64,000 nucleotides of DNA from Lachnospiraceae bacterium (GTDB taxonomy: Bacteria > Bacillota > Clostridia > Lachnospirales > Lachnospiraceae). A model generated the notes under the pieces. It made no database searches, was not told the origin of the DNA, and worked only from the letters and a program-made list of their open reading frames with translations. Location of the stretch: the NCBI GenBank assembly GCA_014239155.1, contig JAAZZQ010000003.1, positions 186,001-250,000 on the forward strand, written 5' to 3'. Made by a program: the position numbers and the translations under genes. How positions within the stretch are numbered: the first letter of the stretch is position 1; each line of letters begins with the position of its first letter. This document shows, piece by piece, positions 43,188 through 51,717 of the stretch.

Positions 43188-43910
43188 TTACAAAACCTTA
43201 CTTAAAAATAATTTGGTTCGCTCATTTTTGGGATTGTTAAACACATCCTCTGGGGTACCACTCTCCATAATTACACCTTGGTCAACAAAAAGTACCCTTG
43301 ACGCAACCTCCCGCGCAAATCCCATCTCATGTGTGACAATCACCATTGTCATGCCTGATTTTGCAAGATCTTTCATAACATCAAGAACCTCCCCCACCAT
43401 CTCTGGGTCAAGTGCTGATGTTGGTTCATCAAACAGCATAATCTCAGGATTCATAGCAAGCGCCCGCGCAATTGCGACACGCTGTTTCTGTCCTCCTGAA
43501 AGCTGTGCTGGATAAGCTGGTGCCTTCTCTTCCAAGTTCACGCGCCTTAAAAGTTCAAGTCCTCTCTTTTCAGCCTGTTCCTTTGTCATCTTTTTTAAAA
43601 GAACTGGCGCCAATGTAATATTTTCCATAATGGTCAGATGCGGAAACAAATTAAACTGCTGAAACACCATACCCATTTTCTGTCGAACTTCATTAATGTT
43701 GACATTGGGTGTATTAATCATCTGGTCATCCACATAAATCTCACCTTCTGTCACATCTTCAAGCAGATTTAAACAACGTAAAAAAGTACTTTTGCCTGAA
43801 CCCGATGGACCAATGACCACCACAACCTCACCAGGAGAAATGTGCTCGTCAATCCCATTTAAGACATTCAAATCATTAAACTTTTTATGTAAATTCTTTA
43901 CTTTAATCAT
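43188..43910 (-). CDS. glnQ: Polar amino-acid ABC ATPase (GlnQ-like)
   Basis: This 240-residue ATPase has Walker [10 protein letters not shown] (about 33-41), Q-loop [13 protein letters not shown], signature [15 protein letters not shown], Walker [13 protein letters not shown] and H-loop THEM. Length and motifs match GlnQ/HisP-type amino-acid importers. A 9-bp hairpin (43938-43965) lies in the 113-base spacer to the permease gene and could adjust relative expression. Gene symbol is by family resemblance only. Confidence 0.9.
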   Translation of the reverse strand: MIKVKNLHKKFNDLNVLNGIDEHISPGEVVVVIGPSGSGKSTFLRCLNLLEDVTEGEIYVDDQMINTPNVNINEVRQKMGMVFQQFNLFPHLTIMENITLAPVLLKKMTKEQAEKRGLELLRRVNLEEKAPAYPAQLSGGQKQRVAIARALAMNPEIMLFDEPTSALDPEMVGEVLDVMKDLAKSGMTMVIVTHEMGFAREVASRVLFVDQGVIMESGTPEDVFNNPKNERTKLFLSKVL

Positions 43911-43937
43911 CTTAATTCCTCATGCTTGCCAAAATCT

Positions 43938-43965
43938 GCGAATTTGGGTGCAAGCACAAATTCGC
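43938..43965. other. Intercistronic hairpin between permease and ATPase genes
   Basis: Perfect 9-bp stem GCGAATTTG/CAAATTCGC around a 10-base loop, no T-run. It probably affects mRNA stability or ribosome spacing within the operon. Confidence 0.55.
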
Positions 43966-44022
43966 CGTATGAAAAATTTAATTTTCCCATTCGTTTCCAT
44001 ATTCTTTCACGCAGTGTCATAG

Positions 44023-44709
44023 TTAACGGACATCTGACTTTCTTAGTATCTTTTCTATTCTGCGCAACAGCAATGTCAAGAGCTTAATGAGCACATAATA
44101 AATAACAGCCGTTCCGATAAGTGGCATAAACGCGATAAACGTGGCACTCTTAATAAAGTCACCCGCTTTCTGAATATCCATCAATCCCACATAACCGACA
44201 ATTGCAGTTTCCTTAATCAGCACAATAAACTCATTGCACAGCGCCGGAAAAATATTTTTGACCGCCTGCGGTATAACAATCCGTGTCATGGTTTGAAATG
44301 CATTTAGTCCAAGTGATCTGCCTGCCTCTGTCTGACCATGATCCACTGACATAATGCCTGCCCGAATAATCTCCGACACATAGGCACCCGAATTAATACC
44401 AAAGGCTATCGCTGCAATAATCCACTTGTCCAAATCCACAGTGGCAAACACTACAAAATAAATAATCATCAACTGTGTGACCGACGGGGTCCCCCGTATT
44501 ATATCTGTGTAGACGCCTCCAATAAACCGAATGGATTTTCTTTTTGAAAGATTACACAGTGCAATCAACATTCCGATAAAAATACCAATAAAAACTGCCA
44601 GCAGTGATACTTTCACCGTCACACCAACACCGCTGACCAAAAGCATATATCGGTCTTCCTTAATAAAACATTTATAAAAATCAGAAGCCCATTCCTGAAT
44701 TGCTGTCAT
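44023..44709 (-). CDS. Polar amino-acid ABC permease
   Basis: This 228-residue membrane subunit has about five helices. The family signatures are TDIIRGTPSVTQLMIIYF (RGTP motif, about residues 69-86) and the coupling loop QTEAGRSLGLNAFQTMTRIVIPQA. It belongs to the HisM/GlnP single-subunit class that works as a homodimer. It is the first gene of the permease-ATPase-receptor operon; its transcript begins in a 100-base spacer with no clear terminator. Confidence 0.9.
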   Translation of the reverse strand: MTAIQEWASDFYKCFIKEDRYMLLVSGVGVTVKVSLLAVFIGIFIGMLIALCNLSKRKSIRFIGGVYTDIIRGTPSVTQLMIIYFVVFATVDLDKWIIAAIAFGINSGAYVSEIIRAGIMSVDHGQTEAGRSLGLNAFQTMTRIVIPQAVKNIFPALCNEFIVLIKETAIVGYVGLMDIQKAGDFIKSATFIAFMPLIGTAVIYYVLIKLLTLLLRRIEKILRKSDVR

Positions 44710-44810
44710 CTGTCTGTCATCCTTTCGCCTGTTTGCGGAATCTCATCATCAATCTGTACACAATACCAACGCCCATTCTATCACAAAGATTGTAAGTTGA
44801 AAAGTATTTT

Positions 44811-45026
44811 TTAATACATTTTCTCTAAATGCTCTATTCCATATCTTTGTTTAAATGCTTCCAGATCAGCATTGTCTTTGATAAACATAATTTCCTCAAA
44901 CTTTCCAGTGTGAATATCTTTGAATCCAGCAACCTGTTCCCCATTACAGATACTGCATTTGAGAATTGGTATTTGATTTTCTGTATCATAAGAACTTTTT
45001 TGTACTGGCGTCTTTTTCCAAAACAT
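44811..45026 (-). CDS. Small conserved protein with SICxGEQVAGF motif
   Basis: This 71-residue protein has AAAAAGGAGT ahead of the ATG at 45026. It starts MFWKKTP and contains a conserved-looking KCSICNGEQVAGFKDIHTGKFEEIM followed by a DNADLEAFKQRYGI tail. Such proteins occur widely in Lachnospiraceae and are often mislabelled as aspartate dehydrogenases. They are too short for that fold and lack a nucleotide site. Two Cys in C-S-I-C might bind a metal. Downstream of the secreted protein gene by 29 bases. Function unknown. Confidence 0.7.
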   Translation of the reverse strand: MFWKKTPVQKSSYDTENQIPILKCSICNGEQVAGFKDIHTGKFEEIMFIKDNADLEAFKQRYGIEHLEKMY

Positions 45027-45054
45027 TTTAACTCCTTTTTTAATGTCATTGGCA

Positions 45055-45831
45055 TTATAGTGATAAAATCTTTTTGAGAATATCATAGAGATCTCCCCTT
45101 GTCTCTGCATTGTTGGTATAATCCCTAGAAATCACAGGTGCATCCTGTGTAGGCGATGTCGCCAAACCAACACATCGAAACTGCCCCCACGGCAGCAAGG
45201 AAACATCATTTGTATAGACTTCCCAATAATCCTTTTTATTCCATGTATATTTTCCAAGAAGCTTATTTTCTTTTTTCGAGTAATAAAATTTTACTGGATA
45301 TTCTGAGTAAAACATCATCACTGGCCGCTTGTCATAATAGGTATAAATCTCTTTGCCTTCCTCGTCAAATATTTCAGGAATACCATCTCCTGTCACATCA
45401 ACAAGCGCAAAATTTTTACTGTAACTTTCCATAAGTTCTAGCTGCATCCGATAGGCTTCCACCAACTCGTTTAAGTTGTCCAGCGCTTTCTGTTTTTCTG
45501 TCTTTGCAGGTTCAATCTGTGCTACCATATATGGCCCCGGTATATAATAAGTGCCATTTAAATCAACCTGAAAAAATCCATTGTCTGTAATGCCGAAAAC
45601 CCGCACATTTGTAAATCTGTTCAGATACACCACCACCGGTGAAAACAAATCTGGTGTCGCATACACAGGCGTCGCTGAGGTGGAATACATTTCAACCATT
45701 TCAATTGGGGTCACATTAAACGCAAATGCTGTGGCAGGCGGTTTTATCACTGTTATAATGGCAGTCAACACCATCAGCAATATTCCAACCTTACACTTTT
45801 GTAAAAATACGTTACTCTTTGTCTTTTTCAT
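45055..45831 (-). CDS. Secreted protein with SH3-like domain
   Basis: This 258-residue protein has a signal peptide (hydrophobic 15-37, ending AFA) and an SH3-like beta stretch (SATPVYATPDLFSPVVVYL and GFFQVDLNGTYYI), common in wall-associated proteins. A region with VDVTGDGIPEIFDEEG follows, an EF-hand/dockerin-like calcium loop pattern. No catalytic motif is visible. The 5' end overlaps the 3' end of proA by 20 bases on the same strand, so it is probably co-transcribed with the proline genes, though that may be incidental. Confidence 0.65.
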   Translation of the reverse strand: MKKTKSNVFLQKCKVGILLMVLTAIITVIKPPATAFAFNVTPIEMVEMYSTSATPVYATPDLFSPVVVYLNRFTNVRVFGITDNGFFQVDLNGTYYIPGPYMVAQIEPAKTEKQKALDNLNELVEAYRMQLELMESYSKNFALVDVTGDGIPEIFDEEGKEIYTYYDKRPVMMFYSEYPVKFYYSKKENKLLGKYTWNKKDYWEVYTNDVSLLPWGQFRCVGLATSPTQDAPVISRDYTNNAETRGDLYDILKKILSL

Positions 45832-47134
45832 CTTTTTCCCCCTTACTTGTCACATCTTTAAAATGAAACTCTTTTTTCCCCGAAGCGTAGTCCGCGACAA
45901 TCTGTCCATTCCCATAAAGTTTATATTTATAAGTCAGTAGCCCCTCAATGCCCACAGGTCCCCTTGCATGAATCTTTCCAGTGCTAATGCCCACTTCCGC
46001 GCCAAAACCATAGCGAAATCCATCTGCAAAACGCGTTGAACAGTTCTGGTATACTCCGGCAGAATCCACCATTCTCATAAAATATTCTGCTGCCTCTTGA
46101 TTCTCTGTAATGATGCAGTCTGTGTGATGAGAACCATATTGATTGATATGCACAATTGCCTCATCAATGTCCTCAACGGTCTTTGCTGAAAGTATTAAAT
46201 CAAGATATTCCGTGTTAAAATCCTCATCTGTTGCCTCTTTGCCACCATATTGTTTGGCAATGTCAGCAGTGGCGCGCAGCTCAATATGATGTTCCTGAAA
46301 TGCCCTGTTTAGCTGTGGCATCAAACAATCCACCACATCTTTATGTATCAGCAGAGTCTCCACCGCATTGCACGCAGCAGTATACTGTGTCTTAGCGTCA
46401 ATAATAATTGGAATTGCCTTGTCCATATCAAACGTTTTGTCCACATAAATATGACAAATACCATCCGCATGTCCCATGACGGGTATCTTGGTATTGTCCA
46501 TAATATACTGCACAAAAGCATTTGAGCCTCTTGGTATCAATAAATCAACTGATTTATGACACGATAGCAATTCTGATATCTCATCGCGCTGTTCTGCTTG
46601 AAAAAGACAGTTTTCTGGCAATCCGCTCTCTCTGGCTGCCTGTGCAATCAGTGAAAACAGTATTTTATTGGTGTGCTTTGTCTCACTTCCGCCCTTTAAT
46701 ATCGCACAGTTACCACTCTTAATACAAAGGCTAGCAATCTGTACCAACGCATCCGGTCGCGCCTCAAAAATCACACCGATAACCCCAATTGGACAACTCT
46801 CACGCACAAGCGTTAACCCCTCGTCTAGTTCCCGTACAAGCTGTGTCTCATAAACCTTGTCAGGCATAGCAATTAGGTTTTCAATCCCTTTTACCACATC
46901 AGAAAGTTTTTGCGGTGTAAATTTTAATCGCTTTACAACCGCTTCTGGAATGCGCAGTTCTGTAGCCTCTGCTAAGTCCTGCGCATTTGCCTGAAAAATT
47001 TCTTCCTGATTTATCTGCAATGCCTCAATTATTGCCGAAAGTGCGCGATTTCTTGTCGCAGCAGGCTGAGACGCCATCTTTGTGCTGTCAAGTTTCATAG
47101 CGGCTGCTTTTTCTTTGATTGTCATATTTTGCAT
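45812..47134 (-). CDS. proA: Glutamate-5-semialdehyde dehydrogenase
   Basis: This 440-residue NADPH-dependent enzyme reduces gamma-glutamyl phosphate, the second step to proline. The catalytic Cys lies in TAACNAVETLLIH (about residue 257), and the signature VYQNCSTRFADGFRYGFGAEVGIS near 360-385 is complete. The start is ATG 47134 (MQNMTIKEK), with AGAAAGGG ahead; this start lies inside a 37-bp repeat shared with the AraC leader, so the repeat supplies both ribosome site and start codon. proB is 3.5 kb upstream on the same strand. Confidence 0.95.
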   Translation of the reverse strand: MQNMTIKEKAAAMKLDSTKMASQPAATRNRALSAIIEALQINQEEIFQANAQDLAEATELRIPEAVVKRLKFTPQKLSDVVKGIENLIAMPDKVYETQLVRELDEGLTLVRESCPIGVIGVIFEARPDALVQIASLCIKSGNCAILKGGSETKHTNKILFSLIAQAARESGLPENCLFQAEQRDEISELLSCHKSVDLLIPRGSNAFVQYIMDNTKIPVMGHADGICHIYVDKTFDMDKAIPIIIDAKTQYTAACNAVETLLIHKDVVDCLMPQLNRAFQEHHIELRATADIAKQYGGKEATDEDFNTEYLDLILSAKTVEDIDEAIVHINQYGSHHTDCIITENQEAAEYFMRMVDSAGVYQNCSTRFADGFRYGFGAEVGISTGKIHARGPVGIEGLLTYKYKLYGNGQIVADYASGKKEFHFKDVTSKGEKDEKDKE

Positions 47135-47165
47135 TTTATCCCTTTCTCTTTTTTCTTTCACCCTT
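47129..47165 (-). repeat. 37-bp dispersed repeat, copy B, at the proA start
   Basis: Exact reverse complement of 8645-8681 over 37 bases. It spans the proA ribosome-binding site and its first two codons. The sequences outside the block differ at once. Confidence 0.8.
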
Positions 47166-47177
47166 TAAACTCCATTT

Positions 47178-47759
47178 TTATATTCTTAAAAACGAATAGA
47201 TAATTTCCTCTGTCACAATTTTATCCATTTTAATATCGTACATATCCCGTGGAATTTCATCCACAATCTGACAGGCAAACGCCAATGCCATTGTTGAAAT
47301 CTGGCGCCTGTTTGCAAGGAACTTATCATAAAAACCTTTTCCATATCCTAAGCGATAACCAGATATATCAAACGCCACTCCTGGTAAAACTGCCAGTGTA
47401 TCCTCCTTCGGTTGAAATTTATAGCGCATCTTCAGATCTTCTCTTGGCTCCAAAATATCCATATATCCTCTCTCAAGCTGCCGAAGAGAGATAATCTGAT
47501 AAAATTCCATTGTGTTTGTCATTTGGTCCACTTTTGGAAAATAAATCCTTTTTCTGTGCAGGAGAGCATCCTCAAAAATGCCGTGGGTCATAACCTCCCG
47601 ACAATAGTCCGCATACAACAATATATTGTCAGCCTCCTTGTACTCTGGCGTTTTAATCACCTTTTGCACAATCGCCTCACTTTTTGATGCTGTCTCCTCG
47701 TCAGTCAGTCCTTTTCGGACCTCAAGTATTCGTTTCCTAATCTCTGCTTTGGTTTCCAT
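47178..47759 (-). CDS. fau: 5-formyltetrahydrofolate cyclo-ligase
   Basis: This 193-residue enzyme converts 5-formyl-THF to methenyl-THF using ATP, recycling a dead-end folate. Motifs: the N-terminal KAEIRKRILEVRKGL basic helix, YADYCREV, KRIYFPKV and the C-terminal nucleotide/folate loop GYRLGYGKGFYDKFL (about 131-145). Length is normal. It lies between DUF896 and proA in the same direction, 13 bases before the repeat at the proA start. Confidence 0.93.
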   Translation of the reverse strand: METKAEIRKRILEVRKGLTDEETASKSEAIVQKVIKTPEYKEADNILLYADYCREVMTHGIFEDALLHRKRIYFPKVDQMTNTMEFYQIISLRQLERGYMDILEPREDLKMRYKFQPKEDTLAVLPGVAFDISGYRLGYGKGFYDKFLANRRQISTMALAFACQIVDEIPRDMYDIKMDKIVTEEIIYSFLRI

Positions 47760-47801
47760 TTTGTCACTCCATCATATTTTCTATAGACCCTCAAAGTCTC
47801 T

Positions 47802-48038
47802 TTATTCTGTCGTGCATTCCTTCATTCTTTTGGCTCTCTTTTCACCAAGATTTGTAATGTTTCCATCTTGTTCCTTTATGGAAATATTGTCCAGTTGTCC
47901 TCTTAAATTAGCGCGTATATTCGCCACATACTCCGCGCGCAATGCCGCCTGCTCTGCCTTTTCCTCCTCAGTAAGCCCTTCCGCTTGCGATTTATGATAC
48001 AATTCATTAATTCGTTTTATTTTTTCCTCTATATTCAT
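47802..48038 (-). CDS. DUF896 (YnzC-like) protein
   Basis: This 78-residue helical-hairpin protein is of the DUF896 family. The diagnostic stretch is KIKRINELYHKSQAEGLTEE followed by EQAALRAEYVANIRANLRGQ, which matches the YnzC pattern INELakKsk.GLTeeEkaEQ.LR.eYl. Members are small cytosolic proteins, some in SOS operons. Here it lies beside nfo (endonuclease IV), which fits a DNA-damage link, though this is only inference from position. Confidence 0.9.
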   Translation of the reverse strand: MNIEEKIKRINELYHKSQAEGLTEEEKAEQAALRAEYVANIRANLRGQLDNISIKEQDGNITNLGEKRAKRMKECTTE

Positions 48039-48080
48039 ATTACCCCCACACTATATCCATTGCAACAAAAAAATAATTCC

Positions 48081-48902
48081 TTACCAACTTTTTATCATGG
48101 CAATCTCCTTAATATATCCCGCGTCATCGTTTGGTGTCTCTAAAATAAACGGCTTGTCTTTTAACAGCGGGTGTTTTGCCACTGCCTTTAACGCCTCCAA
48201 GCCGATTTCTCCCTGACCAATCTTTTGGTGGCGGTCCTTATGAGAGCCACACCCATTCATACTGTCATTAAAATGTACTGCTTTAAGACGGTCAAGTCCT
48301 ATAATATTATCAAATTCCTTTAATACACCATCTAAATTACCAACAATATCATATCCCCCGTCCCACACATGACAGGTATCAAAACACACGCCAACATTTT
48401 CTTGATGTTCCACCAAGTCAAGAATCGCTCGCAGCTCCTCAAATGTTGCGCCAACCTCAGAACCTTTTCCCGCCATTGTTTCCAACAAGACAATTGTAGT
48501 ATACTCTGGTTTTACAGCAGAATTAATTGCATCTGCAATCATGAAAATTGCCGCTTCTGTCCCTTGTCCCACATGAGAACCGGGGTGAAAATTATAGTAG
48601 TTTCCCGGCAAATATTCCATACGTCTTAAATCCTCCGCCATTGCATCCCGCGAGAAATTCCTAACTTTTTCCTTGTCCGAACATACATTTAATGTATAGG
48701 GTGCATGTGCAACCAATTTGCCAAAATGGTGTTTCTCCATAAACTGACACAATCTTGCTGCATCTTCTGGATTATGTTCCCTTACTGCTCCGCCTCTTGG
48801 ATTTCTGGTAAAAAAAGCAAAGGTATTTCCACCTAATTTCAATTCCTCCTGCCCCATTATTTCATAACCACTTGCCGAGGACAAATGATTTCCTAAATAC
48901 AT
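48081..48902 (-). CDS. nfo: Deoxyribonuclease IV (endonuclease IV)
   Basis: This 273-residue TIM-barrel AP endonuclease cleaves 5' to abasic sites in base-excision repair. The three-zinc ligand motifs are visible in order: LVAHAPYTLNVC, NFHPGSHVGQG, the metal-binding strand TIVLLETMAG, GVCFDTCHVWDGGYDI, VHFNDSMNGCGSHKDRHQKIGQGEIG and FILETPND. Length is as expected. ATG has AGGGAATGATAAAAT ahead. It sits between cls and DUF896. Confidence 0.95.
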   Translation of the reverse strand: MYLGNHLSSASGYEIMGQEELKLGGNTFAFFTRNPRGGAVREHNPEDAARLCQFMEKHHFGKLVAHAPYTLNVCSDKEKVRNFSRDAMAEDLRRMEYLPGNYYNFHPGSHVGQGTEAAIFMIADAINSAVKPEYTTIVLLETMAGKGSEVGATFEELRAILDLVEHQENVGVCFDTCHVWDGGYDIVGNLDGVLKEFDNIIGLDRLKAVHFNDSMNGCGSHKDRHQKIGQGEIGLEALKAVAKHPLLKDKPFILETPNDDAGYIKEIAMIKSW

Positions 48903-48978
48903 ATTTTATCATTCCCTTCTATAAAATTATATTAGTACAGTATTGCATAAATACCGCTTCACTGTTATTTATGCAATG

Positions 48979-50577
48979 CTATACCAACGGCGCAAAAATA
49001 CGCAACACACCGTTAACAATGCCATGTATCAATCCATTATTTTCATCTGACAGCGTGCGTTCCCTACTAACCTCCATAGATGCCTCCAAATCTTTTTTTA
49101 AATCTGCAAGAATAGAAGCCTTGTAAAACAATGCGTTACATTCATAATGCAGATATAGACTTCTATAGTCAAGATTAACAGTTCCGACAGAACCAATGCA
49201 ATCATCGACAAGAGATGCCTTTGCATGTACAAATCCTGGCGTGTACTCAAAAATTCTAACACCTGCCTTTAGTAAATCGCGATAATAACTTCGCGACATG
49301 CGATAAACAATCTTTTTATCCGGGATTCCAGGCATAATAATACGGACATCTACCCCGCGTTTTGCTGCTCGCACAAACGCATCGCGCAATCCATCCCCCA
49401 CCAAGAGATAAGGGGTATAAAACCATGCATAATCCTTTGATTGACCAAGTAAATCGATAAAAAGATTATTGCTTGCCGCTTCCTCTCTGTTGGGCGAATC
49501 ATAATATGGTTGCACATAACCATCAAAATCCTGTGCACTTTGGACACGCACTTGCATATAATCCTCACCAATTAGTTCTTTTGTAATCTTATCAAAGGAA
49601 GAAGCATTCCAAAACTCAATAAACATATAGGCATAACTTCGAATAGCATCTCCTGTAATCCGAAAGCCAATATCTTTCCAGTGTCCAAAAGGGTGTTCCT
49701 CATTGATATACTCGTCTGCAAGATTAATGCCACCGCTAAACGCCACAATACCATCTACCACCATAATTTTTCGGTGATCTCTATTGTTGAGTGCTCCGCT
49801 TAACACAATCATTGGATTAAACTTCTCACATTTAATGCCTTTTTTCAAGAGCGACCGTCTATTTCTGTGAGAAAACGTGCCAATGCTTCCAATATCATCA
49901 TATAACACGCGAATATCCACGCCTTCTTGCACTTTTTGTTCCATCACATCAACCATAGCCTGCCACAGAACACCTTCCTGCACAATAAAATATTCAATAA
50001 ACACATAACGTTTTGCTTCTTTTAAAGCAGATAACATCTGTTCAAACAACTGTTCTCCTATTGGATAGTACTGTGCTGTATCATTTCTTAACACAGGAAA
50101 GCCTGTAATTTTCTTGATATAAGCAAACGTTTCTCCAACGCGTTTGTTCTCCTGTTTTAGTTGCGCTTCAATTTCTGTGTCGTCTGGTAATGTGATAGGA
50201 AGACTGCCTTTGACTGCCTTAAGTCTTTGCTCTAACGCCTTTCCAGTTCGCTTATTCCCATAGAGCAAATACATTAGCGCACCCGGCAACGGCGCCACAA
50301 ACATCACCAAAAGCCACAGCATTTTGTAAGCGCCTTCATCTCGCTTAGAAATAAGAAACAAAACAAACAATGCAGACAGTACAGACAAAACGCTGTAGAA
50401 CAACGTGGCAAAAGGCACAAGCCACTTTGCAAGCGCATAGATAATCAACCCCTGCAATAATACCACAGGCAGTATGGAAACAATTCGCCCAGTGACAATG
50501 CTTCGCACACTTGTCTTTTTTACCTTATGTATTGTATCCTTTATTTCTTGCTTTATTTGTGTCGATTTATCTGACAA
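48979..50577 (-). CDS. cls: Cardiolipin synthase, PLD family
   Basis: This 532-residue membrane enzyme condenses two phosphatidylglycerols to cardiolipin. Two or three N-terminal membrane helices (about 30-95) are followed by two phospholipase-D motifs, HRKIMVVDG and HAKASLVDD (both HxKx4D). The start is read as TTG at 50577 because GAGGAGG lies eight bases ahead; a longer frame to 50625 includes that ribosome site in its coding sequence. It is between proB and nfo, separating the two proline genes. Confidence 0.93.
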   Translation of the reverse strand: MSDKSTQIKQEIKDTIHKVKKTSVRSIVTGRIVSILPVVLLQGLIIYALAKWLVPFATLFYSVLSVLSALFVLFLISKRDEGAYKMLWLLVMFVAPLPGALMYLLYGNKRTGKALEQRLKAVKGSLPITLPDDTEIEAQLKQENKRVGETFAYIKKITGFPVLRNDTAQYYPIGEQLFEQMLSALKEAKRYVFIEYFIVQEGVLWQAMVDVMEQKVQEGVDIRVLYDDIGSIGTFSHRNRRSLLKKGIKCEKFNPMIVLSGALNNRDHRKIMVVDGIVAFSGGINLADEYINEEHPFGHWKDIGFRITGDAIRSYAYMFIEFWNASSFDKITKELIGEDYMQVRVQSAQDFDGYVQPYYDSPNREEAASNNLFIDLLGQSKDYAWFYTPYLLVGDGLRDAFVRAAKRGVDVRIIMPGIPDKKIVYRMSRSYYRDLLKAGVRIFEYTPGFVHAKASLVDDCIGSVGTVNLDYRSLYLHYECNALFYKASILADLKKDLEASMEVSRERTLSDENNGLIHGIVNGVLRIFAPLV

Positions 50578-50643
50578 TAAGTTATCCTCCTCATATATAT
50601 CTTCTCTTCTAAACACAAACATCAAGAGACTTATGCTGTAAAA

Positions 50644-51498
50644 TTAATGGTGCAAATTATCAATAAAATCGGTAAAGTTAAAGCTTTCATCCTTATTTGC
50701 TCGAAAGATTGTTCCGTAATTTCTGCCTTCTATAATACGGTGAATCACACGCACATCACCACCGTTTGCAATCACCATATCTGCACCAGAACAGGTTGCA
50801 ATCCGTGCGGCATTGAGCTTTGTCTCCATGCCGCCTGTCCCAACACTGCTGCCAGTTGAAGCTTTCCCCATTTGTAGTAGCTTATCTGTAATATGGTCCA
50901 CTTGTGGAATAAACTGTGCATCTGGATTCTGCCTTGGGTCATCTGTATACAGCCCGTTAATGTCTGACAACAAAATCAATAAATCTGCACCAGTCAGCGC
51001 TGTGACAATTGCCGAGAGTGTGTCATTGTCCCCTATCACATCCTCTACCTCAAACGTTGAGATGGTGTCATTCTCATTGACAATGGGTATCACTTCCATA
51101 GCGAGTAGTTCATGAAAAGTATTTTGTGCGTTCTGCCGATTTAACTCGGCTTCAATTGTATTTTTTGTGAGTAGAATTTGTGCTGCCTGATGGCTATATT
51201 CTGAAAATATACGCTGGTATGTTGTCATAAGCCTTGCTTGTCCAATCGCCGCACACGCCTGTTTCTGCGCAATGGTAAGTGGCAATTTAATATGTAGTGA
51301 CTTTCTGCCACACCCAATCGCACCTGATGTCACAAGGATAACATCTTTTCCCTGATTTCTAATATTACAGAGCTCCCGCACCAAAATATCCATCTTGATA
51401 TAATCAAGGTCTCCTGTCTCTGAATGCTGTAAAGAAGAGGAACCAATCTTTACCACCACACGTTTCTTATCCTTTAATTTTGCACGTAAATCATCCAT
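50644..51498 (-). CDS. proB: Glutamate 5-kinase, short form without PUA domain
   Basis: This 284-residue amino-acid kinase phosphorylates glutamate, the first step to proline and normally the feedback-controlled one. Motifs: VVVKIGSSSL, VTSGAIGCGRKSL, VNENDTISTFEVEDVIGDNDTLSAIVTALTG-region fragments and GTGGMETKLNAARIA. The C-terminal PUA domain of many ProB proteins is missing, as in short-form kinases. It is not adjacent to proA: cls, nfo, DUF896 and fau lie between them in the same direction. A MITE-like repeat lies upstream. Confidence 0.94.
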   Translation of the reverse strand: MDDLRAKLKDKKRVVVKIGSSSLQHSETGDLDYIKMDILVRELCNIRNQGKDVILVTSGAIGCGRKSLHIKLPLTIAQKQACAAIGQARLMTTYQRIFSEYSHQAAQILLTKNTIEAELNRQNAQNTFHELLAMEVIPIVNENDTISTFEVEDVIGDNDTLSAIVTALTGADLLILLSDINGLYTDDPRQNPDAQFIPQVDHITDKLLQMGKASTGSSVGTGGMETKLNAARIATCSGADMVIANGGDVRVIHRIIEGRNYGTIFRANKDESFNFTDFIDNLHH

Positions 51499-51583
51499 TG
51501 TCTTTCGCCTCCAAATATAATCCTTTTTATTTTAAATCTATTTCTTGTATAAGTCTAGTCTTTCTAAAAAACTGGAGAACTTT

Positions 51584-51717
51584 GTTACAGTTCAATCTAG
51601 GACTTTGCATTTACTGTAAAGTCCGTAAAACTGTGTAGTGGCAGAGAAGCATCAAGCCACCACGAAGTGGTCTTGTATGGCTTGATGCGTAACAGTTCGG
51701 CAAAGCTGAACTGTTAC
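51584..51717 (-). repeat. MITE-like hairpin repeat, copy 2
   Basis: On the minus strand it reads: stem A GTAACAGTTC/GAACTGTTAC; stem B GCATCAAGCC...GGCTTGATGC with inner ACCAC/GTGGT; the TTTTACGGACTTT segment forming stem C with AAAGTCC; and terminal TGAACTGTAAC. The outer ends are inverted repeats. Its first bases supply the TAA stop codon of the FAD protein gene (51714-51716), so it abuts the gene exactly. Confidence 0.85.

Noticed and set aside
44811-45110. Longer start of the small SICxGEQVAGF protein
   Set aside because: The extension overlaps the preceding gene's 3' end, while AAGGAGT directly precedes the ATG at 45026.
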